Of a stretch of 64,000 bases of DNA, positions 46,316 through 57,013 are shown in pieces (within the stretch, counting starts at the first letter, position 1; the number at the start of each line of letters is the position of its first letter). The DNA is from Collybiopsis luxurians FD-317 M1 (taxonomy: Eukaryota; Basidiomycota; Agaricomycetes; Agaricales; Omphalotaceae), in NCBI GenBank assembly GCA_000827265.1, contig KN834749.1, positions 1,105,500 to 1,169,499 on the forward strand, read 5' to 3'. Made by a program: the position numbers and the translations under genes. The notes beneath the pieces are model-generated. The model did no database searches, was not told the DNA's origin, and worked only from the letters and a program-made list of their open reading frames with translations.

Positions 46316-47476
46316 CTAAGACCATCCCAAACTATACCAGGCTTGCCTCGCAGCTTCTTCTTTGGCAACCTGCTTAGACCCCCCAGCTCCCAGACCCTTT
46401 TGGATGCCATTTACTGCGCAAAATAACACGTCAGGTCAAGTCGTCGCGGTAACGGTCTGTATAAAAAGGGCTCACCAACACATTTCACCGTCCATTTTCC
46501 CGCGTGCGATGGTCCACTAAATTCTGCGGGATACTCTACTGTCACACGCCGCTGCGTGGCCGTCTGATTAAACAGAGGCAGAAACGCAAGATTCGGCTGA
46601 GCAGGTGCAATAGGGTTCGCAAACTTGGAGGCCATGGCAGGGTATTGGGGTTGACCATAACCAGATGGATATGCAGTAGGCAGTATAAACTGTGACATCT
46701 GTGCAGGGGCTGAGGACCGGGGGGGCTGAGCAGCGAAGAATATTGACGGATCTGACTTGACTTTCTTCTGAGGCGGCGGAGGAGGACTACCTTTGGGAGC
46801 ATTAATATATGGCGAAGGTCCAGAGAATTCAGTTGTCCTTGTCGATGGTTGGGCAGCTTGGGTTATTGCAGCAGGGGAGCGAAGAGGAGTGTTGTCGTTT
46901 GTTAAACCATTCAGCCAGTGGAGTACGAGTTCAAGTCCTCCTTCTTTGTAAACTCCACCCACATATGCCTGAAACAGCAAACGAGTTTCCTGCACACTTC
47001 ATGAATACCACAAATTACACTTGGTATAAAGCCGATAGTGCACCTCGGGCGATTTTAGAGAAGGTACAAGATCTGGGACACAGCGGACCTTTTCTCGTAA
47101 TCGATACAGTCCGACCCAGGCATCAAAATTATCCTCGCATAAGATGCTGGCCCGTTGTTCCTACGCATACGATGAGCTTGCACATGAATAGATAGACGGA
47201 TAGATTCACCAGAATTTCGAATCCTGACAAAAGCGGCCTTCGATGAAACAAAGTCGCAGTTATCGCAGTTTCCAGTACATTTGCACCCAGCTCTGAGAGT
47301 CTTTCATTATCGAAATCTTCAGAAATTTCGCCTGATCTACGTAATGACCTATGAGTTAGAACTTGTAACAGAATCTCGCCGCGAATTTCGGGTAAGGGAG
47401 GAACGCCTGAGTGGAGTGAGGTCGATTCGTCGTTTGGCTTGCGTTTCAGGCTAGTGCTGGCCACAGTCGAATTCAT
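46316..47476 (-). CDS. Catalytically degenerate RNase III-domain protein with C-terminal dsRBD
   Basis: The N terminus (MNSTVASTSLKRKPNDE) is followed by an RNase III-like fold: EILLQVLTHRSLRRSGE, then FDNERLSELGANVLETAITA, and over an intron ETRLLFQAYVGGVYKEGG. In active enzymes these motifs are NERLEFLGD and D-x2-E-A-x-x-G-A-x-Y; here the acids are replaced (S, A, Q and a non-acid), so cleavage is unlikely. A Pro/Ser/Gln-rich linker follows, then a dsRNA-binding domain: VEYPAEFSGPSHAGKWTVKC, then GIQKGLGAGGSKQVAKEEAA, RQAWYSLGWS at the end. Mitochondrial ribosomal proteins mL44/mL57 show similar loss of activity, but no clear mitochondrial presequence is visible. Function uncertain: a dsRNA-binding scaffold is likely. 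Confidence 0.8.
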
Positions 47477-47768
47477 TTTGAGGATAAGGATGAGACAAAT
47501 TAAGGGTATTCAAATGGTGGATCTAACAAAACAGTAACGAACAGCAGATTCCAAGTTCAAAGCCGCAATGACAGTTGACTGTGGGAACTCAGCGTACTCA
47601 ACTTCCATTCTGGGTCCGAGTTCGATGGAAGGTATATTATGTCAAGGAATTAGTATTTGGACGAGTTTCTACTTTAATGGTTGGGAGTCGCCTCTAAAGG
47701 TAGTCTACAGTGAAGAAAGAGATAAAGATATTTTCAATGCTTCAGCAATTAAACCGTTATCTTGTACA
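47477..47768. other. Intergenic region, RNase III-like start to remodeller 3' end
   Basis: 292 bp; presumed promoter of the RNase III-like gene plus 3' UTR of the remodeller. Small open frames cross it without any supporting feature. Confidence 0.4.
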
Positions 47769-50700
47769 TTACTTTTCCAAAACAACTGTATTGGCCTCGG
47801 CGGTTTGCCGTTTATTACCATACTTACGGAGAGTCTGCGCCACTGGCGCCATCGCAGGATCTGCGCTTAATCTGTCAGCTACAGCAAAGAGACTAGAGGA
47901 AGATCAGCATTCGCTCTTCTCGATCCTGTAAGAAGTCAGTCAGCCTCACGTTGTCAGCTCCCCTTTCACAACCGGACATTCCCTCAGTGTATGAAGAGGA
48001 AATTGACCGCAAACTCCGCATGGTTTCCTCTCCGAAGGCGTGTCCTCGTGTTGCTTGAGCTTCTTCGACGAAGGTTCGATTAGCGAAGGAGACGTATGAC
48101 GCTTTAGAGACCCAATGGAATTGAAGTCACTTGCGCCATTGTAAAGGTTAATAGAGCCGGAGGGGATGGGGGAAGAACCTGAAGGCCCCGCCCGATTGAC
48201 GATAGGCACTGAAACAGAACCAGCTTGAATGGGTTGGGACTTTGTTAGGTATGAAATCGGTCTTTCCGACGGGGCTCTTCGTGGAGGTTTCACGGGATAC
48301 AGCGGTTGTCCGAGTATCATCGTGATATGTCCACGTCTGCGTAGCACTTCGTCTATCGCATTGACCGCAGCACACTGTACGGTTCAAGAGATATGAGCAA
48401 AGAAGACAAACCAGGAGCAAGACAAGAACCTACTCTTTGCTCATAAGATTCGTCCTGTGTATGCATTATCAACATCTCGCGGTATTCGACCAAATTTTCG
48501 GATGCTTCGGTCATCGGACAATTGTTAGGACCATGAAGTTGACCACACAATCCACATGCTTGAGGACTTATATTCGTTGGAGCATGAAGATCCACTTTGA
48601 ATTTACCCTTCTTGCCCTTTTCTGGCGCCACCAAAAGATCGTCATTTTCGATGGCATCCTCTTCAACTCCAGAATCATCACTAGACGCTTCCGACGGCCG
48701 GCCAGAGCCACTGTACTGAGAACCAAAGTCTGATGCGTCTGATTTTTCCGATTTTTCCGACCCCTTACGGCGGCGATTTTTTTCCGGTGAGTCGAAACCA
48801 AGTGCATACTGGAATTTTTGTCAGAAAAGTGAAAAAGGCGTATGTGAAAGCTCGTACGTTGACAACAGTCGCAGTTTTACGACGAGCGTGACGTCGGCCT
48901 CCCTTACCGGATTCCTCTTCTTCTTGTGCTTGCTTTTTAGCCATCTCTTCATTAATTTTCTGGAGGGTTTGGGCCCAAGAGTCGATAGCAAACTGGTCGT
49001 CATCAACGATTTCGTCAAGCTCGTCCTTTTCGGCAGTCCAGACTTTGGCGAAAGAGAAGGCGTTGCCTTCCTTGTGGGTTGCATCCTCGTCACCTTCTTT
49101 CTCGGTCTTGGCTATGAGGTTGTCAATATCGACCTCGGAGTCTGTGACGATGTTCATCAATAGAAGGAAACACCGATCAATTTCCCAACTTACAAACGAT
49201 GTCCTTGGAATTTTCATCCGTCCCGTTGAACAATTGTTGAGCACCGTAAGTAAGGATGGATTGAACATTCTCTCCAGCCGAGTCATCATCGTCCATTTTC
49301 TGCACAATGAGATGATCAAGCACGAGCTTCTTCTTGCCAATCTGCATGATACGCTCTGCAGAGAAGAAGAAATTAGTAGATATCCCTTGAAAGACAAGAA
49401 CAGATGAAGGACCTTCCGCCGAATCCTTGACCATCAATTTGAAAACTAAACAGGTTTTCTTCTGTCCATAACGATGTGCGCGTGCGATGGCCTGCCAAAA
49501 TATTGGTATTTAATTGCCGCCAGAAAAGTACAATCACTGACCTGAAGATCCTGGTGCGGGTTGAAGTCCGGATCAAATATAATAACCGTGTCTGCAGTCT
49601 GGTACAGTTGGTCAGTCAAACGACACTGAAAAACATCGGGTGCTTGATACTCACGAATAAATTGATACCAACGCCCTGAAATCTGCTTAGTGAGTGGATT
49701 GAAAATGACTGTAAAGAATCTTTTCACTGACCCCAGCCCGAGTTGTTAACAAATAGATGAATACATCAGAGCCAGGTCGATTAAATTCATCCATTCCCTT
49801 TTGTCTATCCGTTCCTTTAGTATTTCCATCCTGTTTGAACCGGGTACTTAACGAGATTGTTCCGTGTAAAAAGGTGACACTTACCAGGCGCAGAAACTTG
49901 TGGCCCTCGCCCACCAAAAAGTCCTCAATAATGTTAAGGGCGATCACAAACTGAGCAAAATAAGAAACGTGATCGATACATCTCAACGGCAAAAATATAC
50001 CTGACTGAAGATCAGTACTCGATGACCTCGTGCCTTCAGTTTCGGAAGAAGGTCCTTCAGTAGTCGTAATTTCGTGCTGGCAGAAATGAGTTTTTCATGG
50101 GTTTCTTCCTCGGGTAACCCACGGGGTTCGATATCTTCGTCATAGAGATAGGGGTGCTGTAGACATCTGAGAGAGTAGAGTAGGTTGAGAAGAGTTAAAG
50201 ATTCAAGACTCTTGCTCACTTGCGCAACTGCATCAGTATATTATTGATACTGACTTTGCGGGCATGTGTGTTTGGACCAGTGGGCCGCATCAAACCCTGA
50301 AGTAACTGGATATTATGACCTGCGGAATGATGTCAATAATTTACTGGGCATTCTAGAAAACAACATACTCAGGATTGAACGATAAACCTCTTTTTGAAGA
50401 GAGGACATTGACACTGGAACGATAACTTCATTCTGGGTGAAGAAATAAGCTTACGGAAGGGAAAAAGACGAGACAATTCACTTTGGGTGGCAGATCAAGA
50501 ACTTCACTTTTGATGCGGCGAAGAAAGTAGGGTCGAAGTCGATTGTGCAGATCCTTGATGAGATCCTCGTTGAGATCGGCATACTGTCGTTCAAGTGCGG
50601 GCAGGTCGTCCCACGCTGCGGGATCCAAAAAGTTCATGAGGTTGAAGAGTTCACGTATGTTGTTATTCAGAGGAGTCTGCAGCATGCTCAGGTTAAAGTT

Positions 50701-53700
50701 TATTGCTCAAAGGAAAAGGCGTACGCCGGTCATGATGATGCGATGGCCAGTTGTCAATTCGTTCAATTTCTTGAAGAGTAAACTACTGTCGCTTTTGACT
50801 GAATATGAATAGTTCCATTGAGAAATGAGACGTAGAAGTAGAATAGTCGGACTTACGTCGCTGTCCCTCATCTATGACTAGAACCTAAATCGATAAAGCT
50901 GTCGGAAGACTAAATAAGACTCAAGGGTCGGCACACGTACCTCCCAGCGGGGCTGACTTTTGAACACGGTACCAAAATCCTTTGGATTGGTGATACCTTC
51001 GTAAGTAGTCACCAAGACGTGGAATTTAGCTCCAGTCATCCCTGGCGCGACATTTGGATGGCGCAGCTCGAATCTTTTGATAATATCACGAGCCTTCGCT
51101 TCACCATAGAAAGGAACGACCCGCAAATTTGGAGCCCATCGTTCGAATTCTCTGACCCAGTTGGTAATAGTTGAGTTGGGTACTACGACCAGAGCTGGCA
51201 TGGCGTTCATCTTCTGTACAATATGTCCAATGAAGGAGGTGATTTGTACTGTTTTTCCCTATAGCAGAATATGAGCAAATGACCACGCCCTGCAAATAGA
51301 CGTCCTACCAGCCCCATTTCATCTGCGAGAATGGAAGGTTGTTGATTCCACCAGTTCTCACATAACCAATTGAATCCATCGACCTATATTTGGTTGTCAA
51401 ACACAACGAAGAGGAATAGCTTGACGAGGGACACTGACTTGGAATGGCATCAACCTTAAAGAGGAAGCTTGACCGAGTTCTAGCTCATCCGCGCTTTTGA
51501 TAGTTTTCCTCCTAGATTTCCCGCGATTGACGAAAGCTTTCAGCTTATTATTGCTGAGCTTTTCAATTTGAACCTGTCTGGTTGCAGCAAAGCGCTTCAA
51601 TGCCTCTTTAAAAGCGGGATATATCGGATCCGTATCTTGAGGAGGCGCATCCCAAGTCGCTATACTGATGGTTAAAAGGAGTATGTTCCGTATCTTTCAG
51701 TAGCACGTACACTCTTCGTATCCTAAATCGACCCATTTGAAGAATGCCCATATCACCAGCCCGACGTGTTCTTCTGGATCGAAATCTTCGCCGGTCCGAG
51801 CTTCAAATTCGTCAACAGACTCCACAAAGCCTACGGGTTCCTCTCCTCTGTCGAAAGCAGCTTGAAAAGCATTTGTGGCTTCTTCGGGCTCAGATTCCTC
51901 TTCCTCCGACTGAACCCTCATTCTATTTCGGTTTTTTCCCTTCTGCTGCTCTTTCTGCGCGGGTTTTGTACGGGGAATATATCGAAGCTGAATATCCAGG
52001 ACTCGGTCGACAGTCTTCCAGCCAATAGGTATCTTCTCTTCGGCGTCAACGAGGGGAGAAAGTGCTAATGGTGAACCAACATCAGGCTTGGGTTGCTTGA
52101 CGGTTGAATTATCGGGTATGTCGAACAGACCACTTGGTTCGTCTTCCTGGGGCTGATCCTGTGACGTTGTTCCCAGAAGCTCGGCCTTTGTACCATTTGC
52201 GATGAAGTTTTTTAACTTGGAAAAGTGTGTTGACACTAGCCACATATGAGGAACCCATTCCGTTCGTCTATAACCTCTTTCCTGCCATTTGACAAGATAT
52301 TCTCGGGGCAGCGGTTCTTTTATATTAATCGGCTGGGAGGATTGAACGGCATTCGCAGGGTAAGCACGCCAAGCAAGAATCTTGTCCAAACTCCATTGAT
52401 ACGAATTACAATCGCCACATAACCAGTTCGAGTGATAGTGATGAGCTATTGTTGCTAGATCATCATCTGGAGTGATATCGTCTTCGATATGCTGATAGTG
52501 CGCTAAACGCTTGCAAGTAAAGCACCGGAAGAGCAATTGTACGACACCAGCAGCGGTTGAGTCCGACTGAAGTGTCTTCATCTCGATATCGCCGTCAGCA
52601 TCTTTGGAGGAAAGCCCTTCGGTTGGTTGTTCCTTTGGATGGGCGGACTGCGCAGGTATTGCTTCCAAACATCCCATGCACATACCCTCTTTCAAACAGT
52701 AGCCTGAAGGGAAAAAGACCTTGTGAGCCATAAAGTCGAGCAAAAAGGAAAAAATGCCTACTGCATATAAATTCGGTTATCTGGTCGAAGCTTAAACCAG
52801 GTCGCTTCCGAGGACCATCCCTCTCAAGATCAACCTCTTCGCCTTCATGGAGCTTCAGCCATTTAGCTCGATCACGTTCACGAGTTGCTTTGAGTATCTC
52901 GTCTTGATCCGCCCGCGAGAGACACGACCAATGCACAGACACTGGGCATTTCAGACTTAATTTTATGGGTAAATGTCAAGTGAAACACATCAACTATAAC
53001 ACCTACCAGCGGACCCAACCACCCATGGCTTTCAATCGGTCCATCTCGTTTTCTGCTCCGTCAAGCTCATCGTCCGACGTCCTTTTGCGTGCCTTGCCTT
53101 TTCTTTTACTCTCCTTCTCCACTAACTGATGAGCAGGCCGGGCATGACACTTCCCGCAGACCGTCCAATGTTTCCTCAGCTCTCGCGTATCAGGGTCAGG
53201 ATCTTCATCGAATTCATCAACAGAACGGAAAACGCCATATTGCGGAGCCATCCCTTTGTATGATTTCCTCGCGCTACGTCCCTTTCCTTGCTTGCTATCT
53301 CTTGAGCCTTTCGCGCGGGAATTGCGGACCACGTATTCATCGCCTTCTCCGCTTTCTTCATTCTCACTGGACGGGGAAAAATCCTCGTCTTCCTCCAGAG
53401 GGATTCGGATTGGCTTGTTTCGATGAGAACGACGCACAGCGAGAGGAGCATCGGAGTCGGAGTCGAGGACAGGGTACACGGCTGTGCTGCGAGTTTTCCT
53501 TGGGCTGAAGGGCAATTTCGACGTCTGTGTTTTATGGCGCGTACTCCTTCGCGTAGGAGGTTGTTCTTCGTTGTACACATCATCGCTAGCAGGATCTGGT
53601 TCCGATTCCGAGACTTCAGACTTGTCGCCGTACTGACTTCCGTGGGCAGACGATGCGCTGACTGATGCACGACGCCGTTTTTTGTCGATAGTGAGTGTGA

Positions 53701-54209
53701 ACGATATCCGCCAATGCGGATGAACCTTGGGGCCCTGAGGATCGAATGGTTCTAAAGTGCCTTGTTTCTTTTTTGCCTCTATGGAATCAAATTGATAGAA
53801 ACTGCTTTGGAGATTTAATCAATACTCACCATAGGCGGCAAGAAGCTCCGGATACTTTTGAGAAAATGCCTCAGCAGGAAACTAGAAATTCGCGTTAATA
53901 GGCGTGAAGACGCGTGTGCGGTGGCACACTCACCCCTCTAATGATTCCACCTTCAAACCGACCATAGTACAAAAAACCTAGAATATCGTCATGGACTTCT
54001 CCAACTACTTCGTCTACTTTGATTCTTTCATCGAGTTCCGGAAAAAGAGATCCATAGGCTGCCTTTTCGGCTTCAGAAAGACCTGGCACAGATACATAAA
54101 CACTTTGTCCTTTATGGCGTGTCAAAGGTTTTCCATCGCGAGATGAGGTGTCTGAAGCAATGTTGAGCGAAATAAGAGGGTCGACTTCGGGTGATCCTGT
54201 ATCGCCCAT
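47769..54209 (-). CDS. Chromodomain/PHD SNF2 chromatin remodeller (CHD3/Mi-2, Mit1-like)
   Basis: Large nuclear nucleosome remodeller. It starts MGDTGSPEVDPLISLNIASD. Basic and acidic low-complexity stretches precede a split PHD-like cysteine region (WTVCGKCHARPAHQ; SVHWSCLSRADQDEI; EGMCMGCLEAIPAQ; LFRCFTCKRLAHYQHI; WLCGDCNSYQW) and a chromodomain LPREYLVKWQERGYRRTEWV. The ATPase reads ILADEMGLGKTVQITSFIGH (completed over the intron at about 51261-51309), then PALVVVPNSTITNWVREFER, FHVLVTTYEGI, LNNNIRELFNLMNFLDPAAW, YFLRRIKSEVLDLPPK and KLKARGHRVLIFSQ. C-terminal zinc-knuckle-like CGLCGQLHGPNNCPM and CGVCGQFPLHTLRECPVVKG follow. A final intron (57 nt, GTGAGG...CTCTAG) leads to a last exon with RLSADPAMAPVAQTLRK ending at 47769; otherwise it would stop at 47946. 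Resembles fission yeast SHREC subunit Mit1. Confidence 0.88.
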
Positions 54210-54579
54210 GGTATTGACAGTGTAGAAAATAGCGTTTGTCGTTCAATCATCAATTGGTACACTGTATCCGGCCAAAATCGCCGAACCGGCGATTAAATTT
54301 TATCTTATCGCCAAAGTTTACAATTCAATTGCAGCACAAACGGAAAACTAACAACCTATGTAAGATGCAAATTTATGAGCTCTGTCTAGATGCTTGAAAC
54401 TCGGTTCGATTCAGGCCAGTTCGACATCTCATATCCGACCTCACCGACCAAAGATAGGGACAATTGAAAAGATCTTCATAGTATTGACGCCGCTCCTTTC
54501 CACACGATCAATACAAGCTTGGGCGAAACCCGAAGGCTCTCACCTTGACAGCGGCATAAACGTTGAAGAACCACGGTGT
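54210..54579. promoter_or_regulatory. Promoter of the Mi-2/Mit1-like remodeller, with a perfect inverted repeat
   Basis: 370 bp without a gene. AATCGCCG (54276-54283) and CGGCGATT (54287-54294) form perfect 8-bp arms around AAC, about 70 bp upstream of the start; a further ATCGCC half follows at about 54306. Could be a dimeric transcription factor site or a hairpin. Confidence 0.4.
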
Positions 54580-55524
54580 TTACAGAAACATGGTCATTTT
54601 TCTCTGTACAATGAGTATCGACATTAGAATATGTTCGAAATATTCGTGTCCATCTGGAAACACGGTGAAGATTGCAGGTGGAAGTGGGGGTGGAGCAAGG
54701 AATGGTGGAGGAACAAATGTGGCCAGCTGTTGATCTAGTGAGCCATAACACTTGAAGGCAAAAAAGTTGGCAAGAGAGCTATGATGGGCTTGAGGATTGA
54801 ATATTGACCCACCACACACATTGGACTGCCGTCATCGAGTCGGATATTGCAATTCCATCGCAGCTGTATATTATCTACGAAGATGGATTCAAGATGTAAC
54901 CAGACGCGTTGAATACACAGACTCACTCCAAGTCCATAGCCAGTGGCCCTTTGAGGTAGACTGAGCATCTGTGAGGTCCAAGTCGTAATGATTTTGCTTA
55001 CTCTTGATCCGTTACTTGTCAAAACATTTGAGAGGCGAGCAGGAGGATTGACATCCATGATTAAAACGCCTCGAGTTTGATGTAAAGATAATCTAGAGCT
55101 GTGGAAGAATACGTACCTAGTCTTTATGAAGTCGAAAACTTACTCAAACTCTCCAACAAAAACATCCTCCTGGCCACTCTCTGGTAGTGTCATCTCGACT
55201 TTGGTGACAAATGAAATTGGCAGCAAAGGATTCAGATCAAGAGAGACAGATATTCTGTATGAAGGAAAGCCCACAAAATTTCGAGGCACAAGGATCATGG
55301 CATCATTTCCCAGATTATTCAACGAGTAAGTTATTGGGATATCTGGTCGATTATGACGAGAATAACTAGGAAACGATAAGAGAGGACCGTTCAGAGAAAT
55401 GGGAATTCATACTGAGGAGGTCTATGGAGGTATCTAAGTGCTAAACGAGAAAAAAAGCGTTGAGGACGTACTCTGAAACTATTGAAGAAACAGGAGAGTC
55501 TGAACGAGAAGGATCTGAAGACAT
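54580..55524 (-). CDS. Basidiomycete-type hypothetical protein (DUF6593-like)
   Basis: I cannot name the function. Exons joined in frame start MSSDPSRSDSPVSSIVSEYL, then RPDIPITYSLNNLGNDAMIL, VPRNFVGFPSYRISVSLDL, LSNVLTSNGSRVSKIITTWT, GYGLGLRWNCNIRLDDGSPM and, after an intron ending TTCAAG, LDQQLATFVPPPFLAPPPLP. The end, DGHEYFEHILMSILIVQRK, recalls the closing strand of the DUF6593 family abundant in mushrooms, as does the alternation of short beta-strand-like segments. There is no signal peptide or membrane helix. Several acceptors were ambiguous, so exon edges are tentative. Divergent from S-formylglutathione hydrolase, 146 bp apart. Confidence 0.6.
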
Positions 55525-55670
55525 GGTAGTGAGTACTAGTAAGTATCGGAATCCGGACCGAAAGCAGAGTTTATCTTATCTCCGTCAGACTCTTATGACG
55601 CTTGTGAAATCTTTCAACGTTCAAGGTTCCACGAATTCTAATCTCTTTTCAGCTCTTTCCAGTTGCTACT
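55525..55670. promoter_or_regulatory. Shared divergent promoter, hypothetical / S-formylglutathione hydrolase
   Basis: 146 bp between start codons. It includes a pyrimidine-rich TCTAATCTCTTTTCAGCTCTTTCC stretch just before the hydrolase ATG, typical of a fungal transcription start region. Confidence 0.4.
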
Positions 55671-56885
55671 ATGAATCCCATCGAGAAAGTTTCTTCCAAC
55701 AAATGCTTCGAAGGCGAGCTTTTCAAGTATAAATTCAAGGTAATAACATCCTTTTACTTTCCAATGTCCACCGTTCTACCATCAGATCGATAGAGTGCCG
55801 CCCTTGGAGGCCTTTATGCCAACTTTAATCTATTCCTTCCTCCCAATGCAAGCCCTTCTAACAAGGTCCCTATTCTGATATACCTTGCTGGCTTGACTTG
55901 CACCGAGGATAATGGGTGAGAATTTCTTCTCCACGAGCAGTCGAAATGTGTCCATGATTCAAGTCTCATAGTGCCCAGAAAGGCGCTTTCCTGGGTCCAG
56001 CTGCATCCCAGGGAATTGCTCTCCTCTTTCCAGATACCTCCCCGAGAGGAGCCGGTATCGAAGGCGAGGACGACGATTGGGATTTTGGTACAGGTGCCGG
56101 GTTAGTTCCTGCATTCTCAATTACTAAAACTCTTTACTTACTGAAATCAATCAATTCAGCTTTTACTTAAACGCCACCAACCCAAAATATGCAACTCATT
56201 ACAACATGTACACTCATATTGTAATGGAGTTACCCCAAGTCATCGAAGCAGCCGGTGATATTCCCGTTGTCAGTGGCGCAGAACACTGTTCCTGGTTTCC
56301 CATATGTTCTTCACTGACCAAGAAATTCAGGATTGGAAGAGACAGTCCATATTTGGTCACAGCATGGGTGGACATGGTGCACTCACAATGTATCTTTCCT
56401 CCCCACAGAAACAGTATCGCTCAGCATCTGCATTTGCTCCCATCTCCAATCCTGTCAGATGTCCTTGGGGCGAAAAAGCCTTCCAAGGTTATCTGCAAGG
56501 CGGCATCGAAGAAGCGAAAGAAAAGTATGATGCGACTGAACTGATATCCAAGAGCAAAGATCCGGTGCACATACTCGTTGATTTCGTATGTACAAACCTC
56601 ATGACTTGACTTTCACGAAGCTTATCTGCGGGATGCCATTAGGGTACGGCGGATAACTTTTATAAGCAAGGCCAGCTTCTGCCTGAGAATTTTCTCAGGG
56701 CCTCAAGAGATTCAGGCTACGACGAATTCCAGGTTCGAGTTCGTTCGCAAGAGGGATATGATCACTCTTATTACTTTGTAAGTATATCCCTCTCATCATA
56801 CATCTTTCAGAAACTTTGACATATTCAGATCTCTACTTTTGCGAGCGACCATGTCCATTTCCATGCAAATTTCTTGAAAGCGTAA
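55671..56885 (+). CDS. ESD: S-formylglutathione hydrolase (esterase D)
   Basis: Cytosolic serine esterase hydrolysing S-formylglutathione to formate and glutathione in formaldehyde detoxification. It starts [20 protein letters not shown]; after the first intron (acceptor GATAG) it reads [20 protein letters not shown], then [35 protein letters not shown] and [19 protein letters not shown]. The nucleophile lies in [19 protein letters not shown], the Asp in [20 protein letters not shown] and the His in [17 protein letters not shown]. It ends [11 protein letters not shown]. Length and all triad residues match the family. The start is supported by the conserved [10 protein letters not shown] opening. 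Confidence 0.94.
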
Positions 56886-57013
56886 TTACAGTTACCCGAG
56901 TACAAAGTTTGTCTAGCAACAACTCCAACGTATGTCTCCGACCTTGATCCTGTACTTTTAGCGAATGTAGCACGATGTAGCACAATATAACAGAGTCCAA
57001 TAGCACAAGCAGT

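Noticed and set aside
54398..54416. GGTTCGATTC string resembling a tRNA T-loop
   Set aside because: The flanking five bases do not pair into a T stem, and no acceptor or anticodon stem could be drawn around it.
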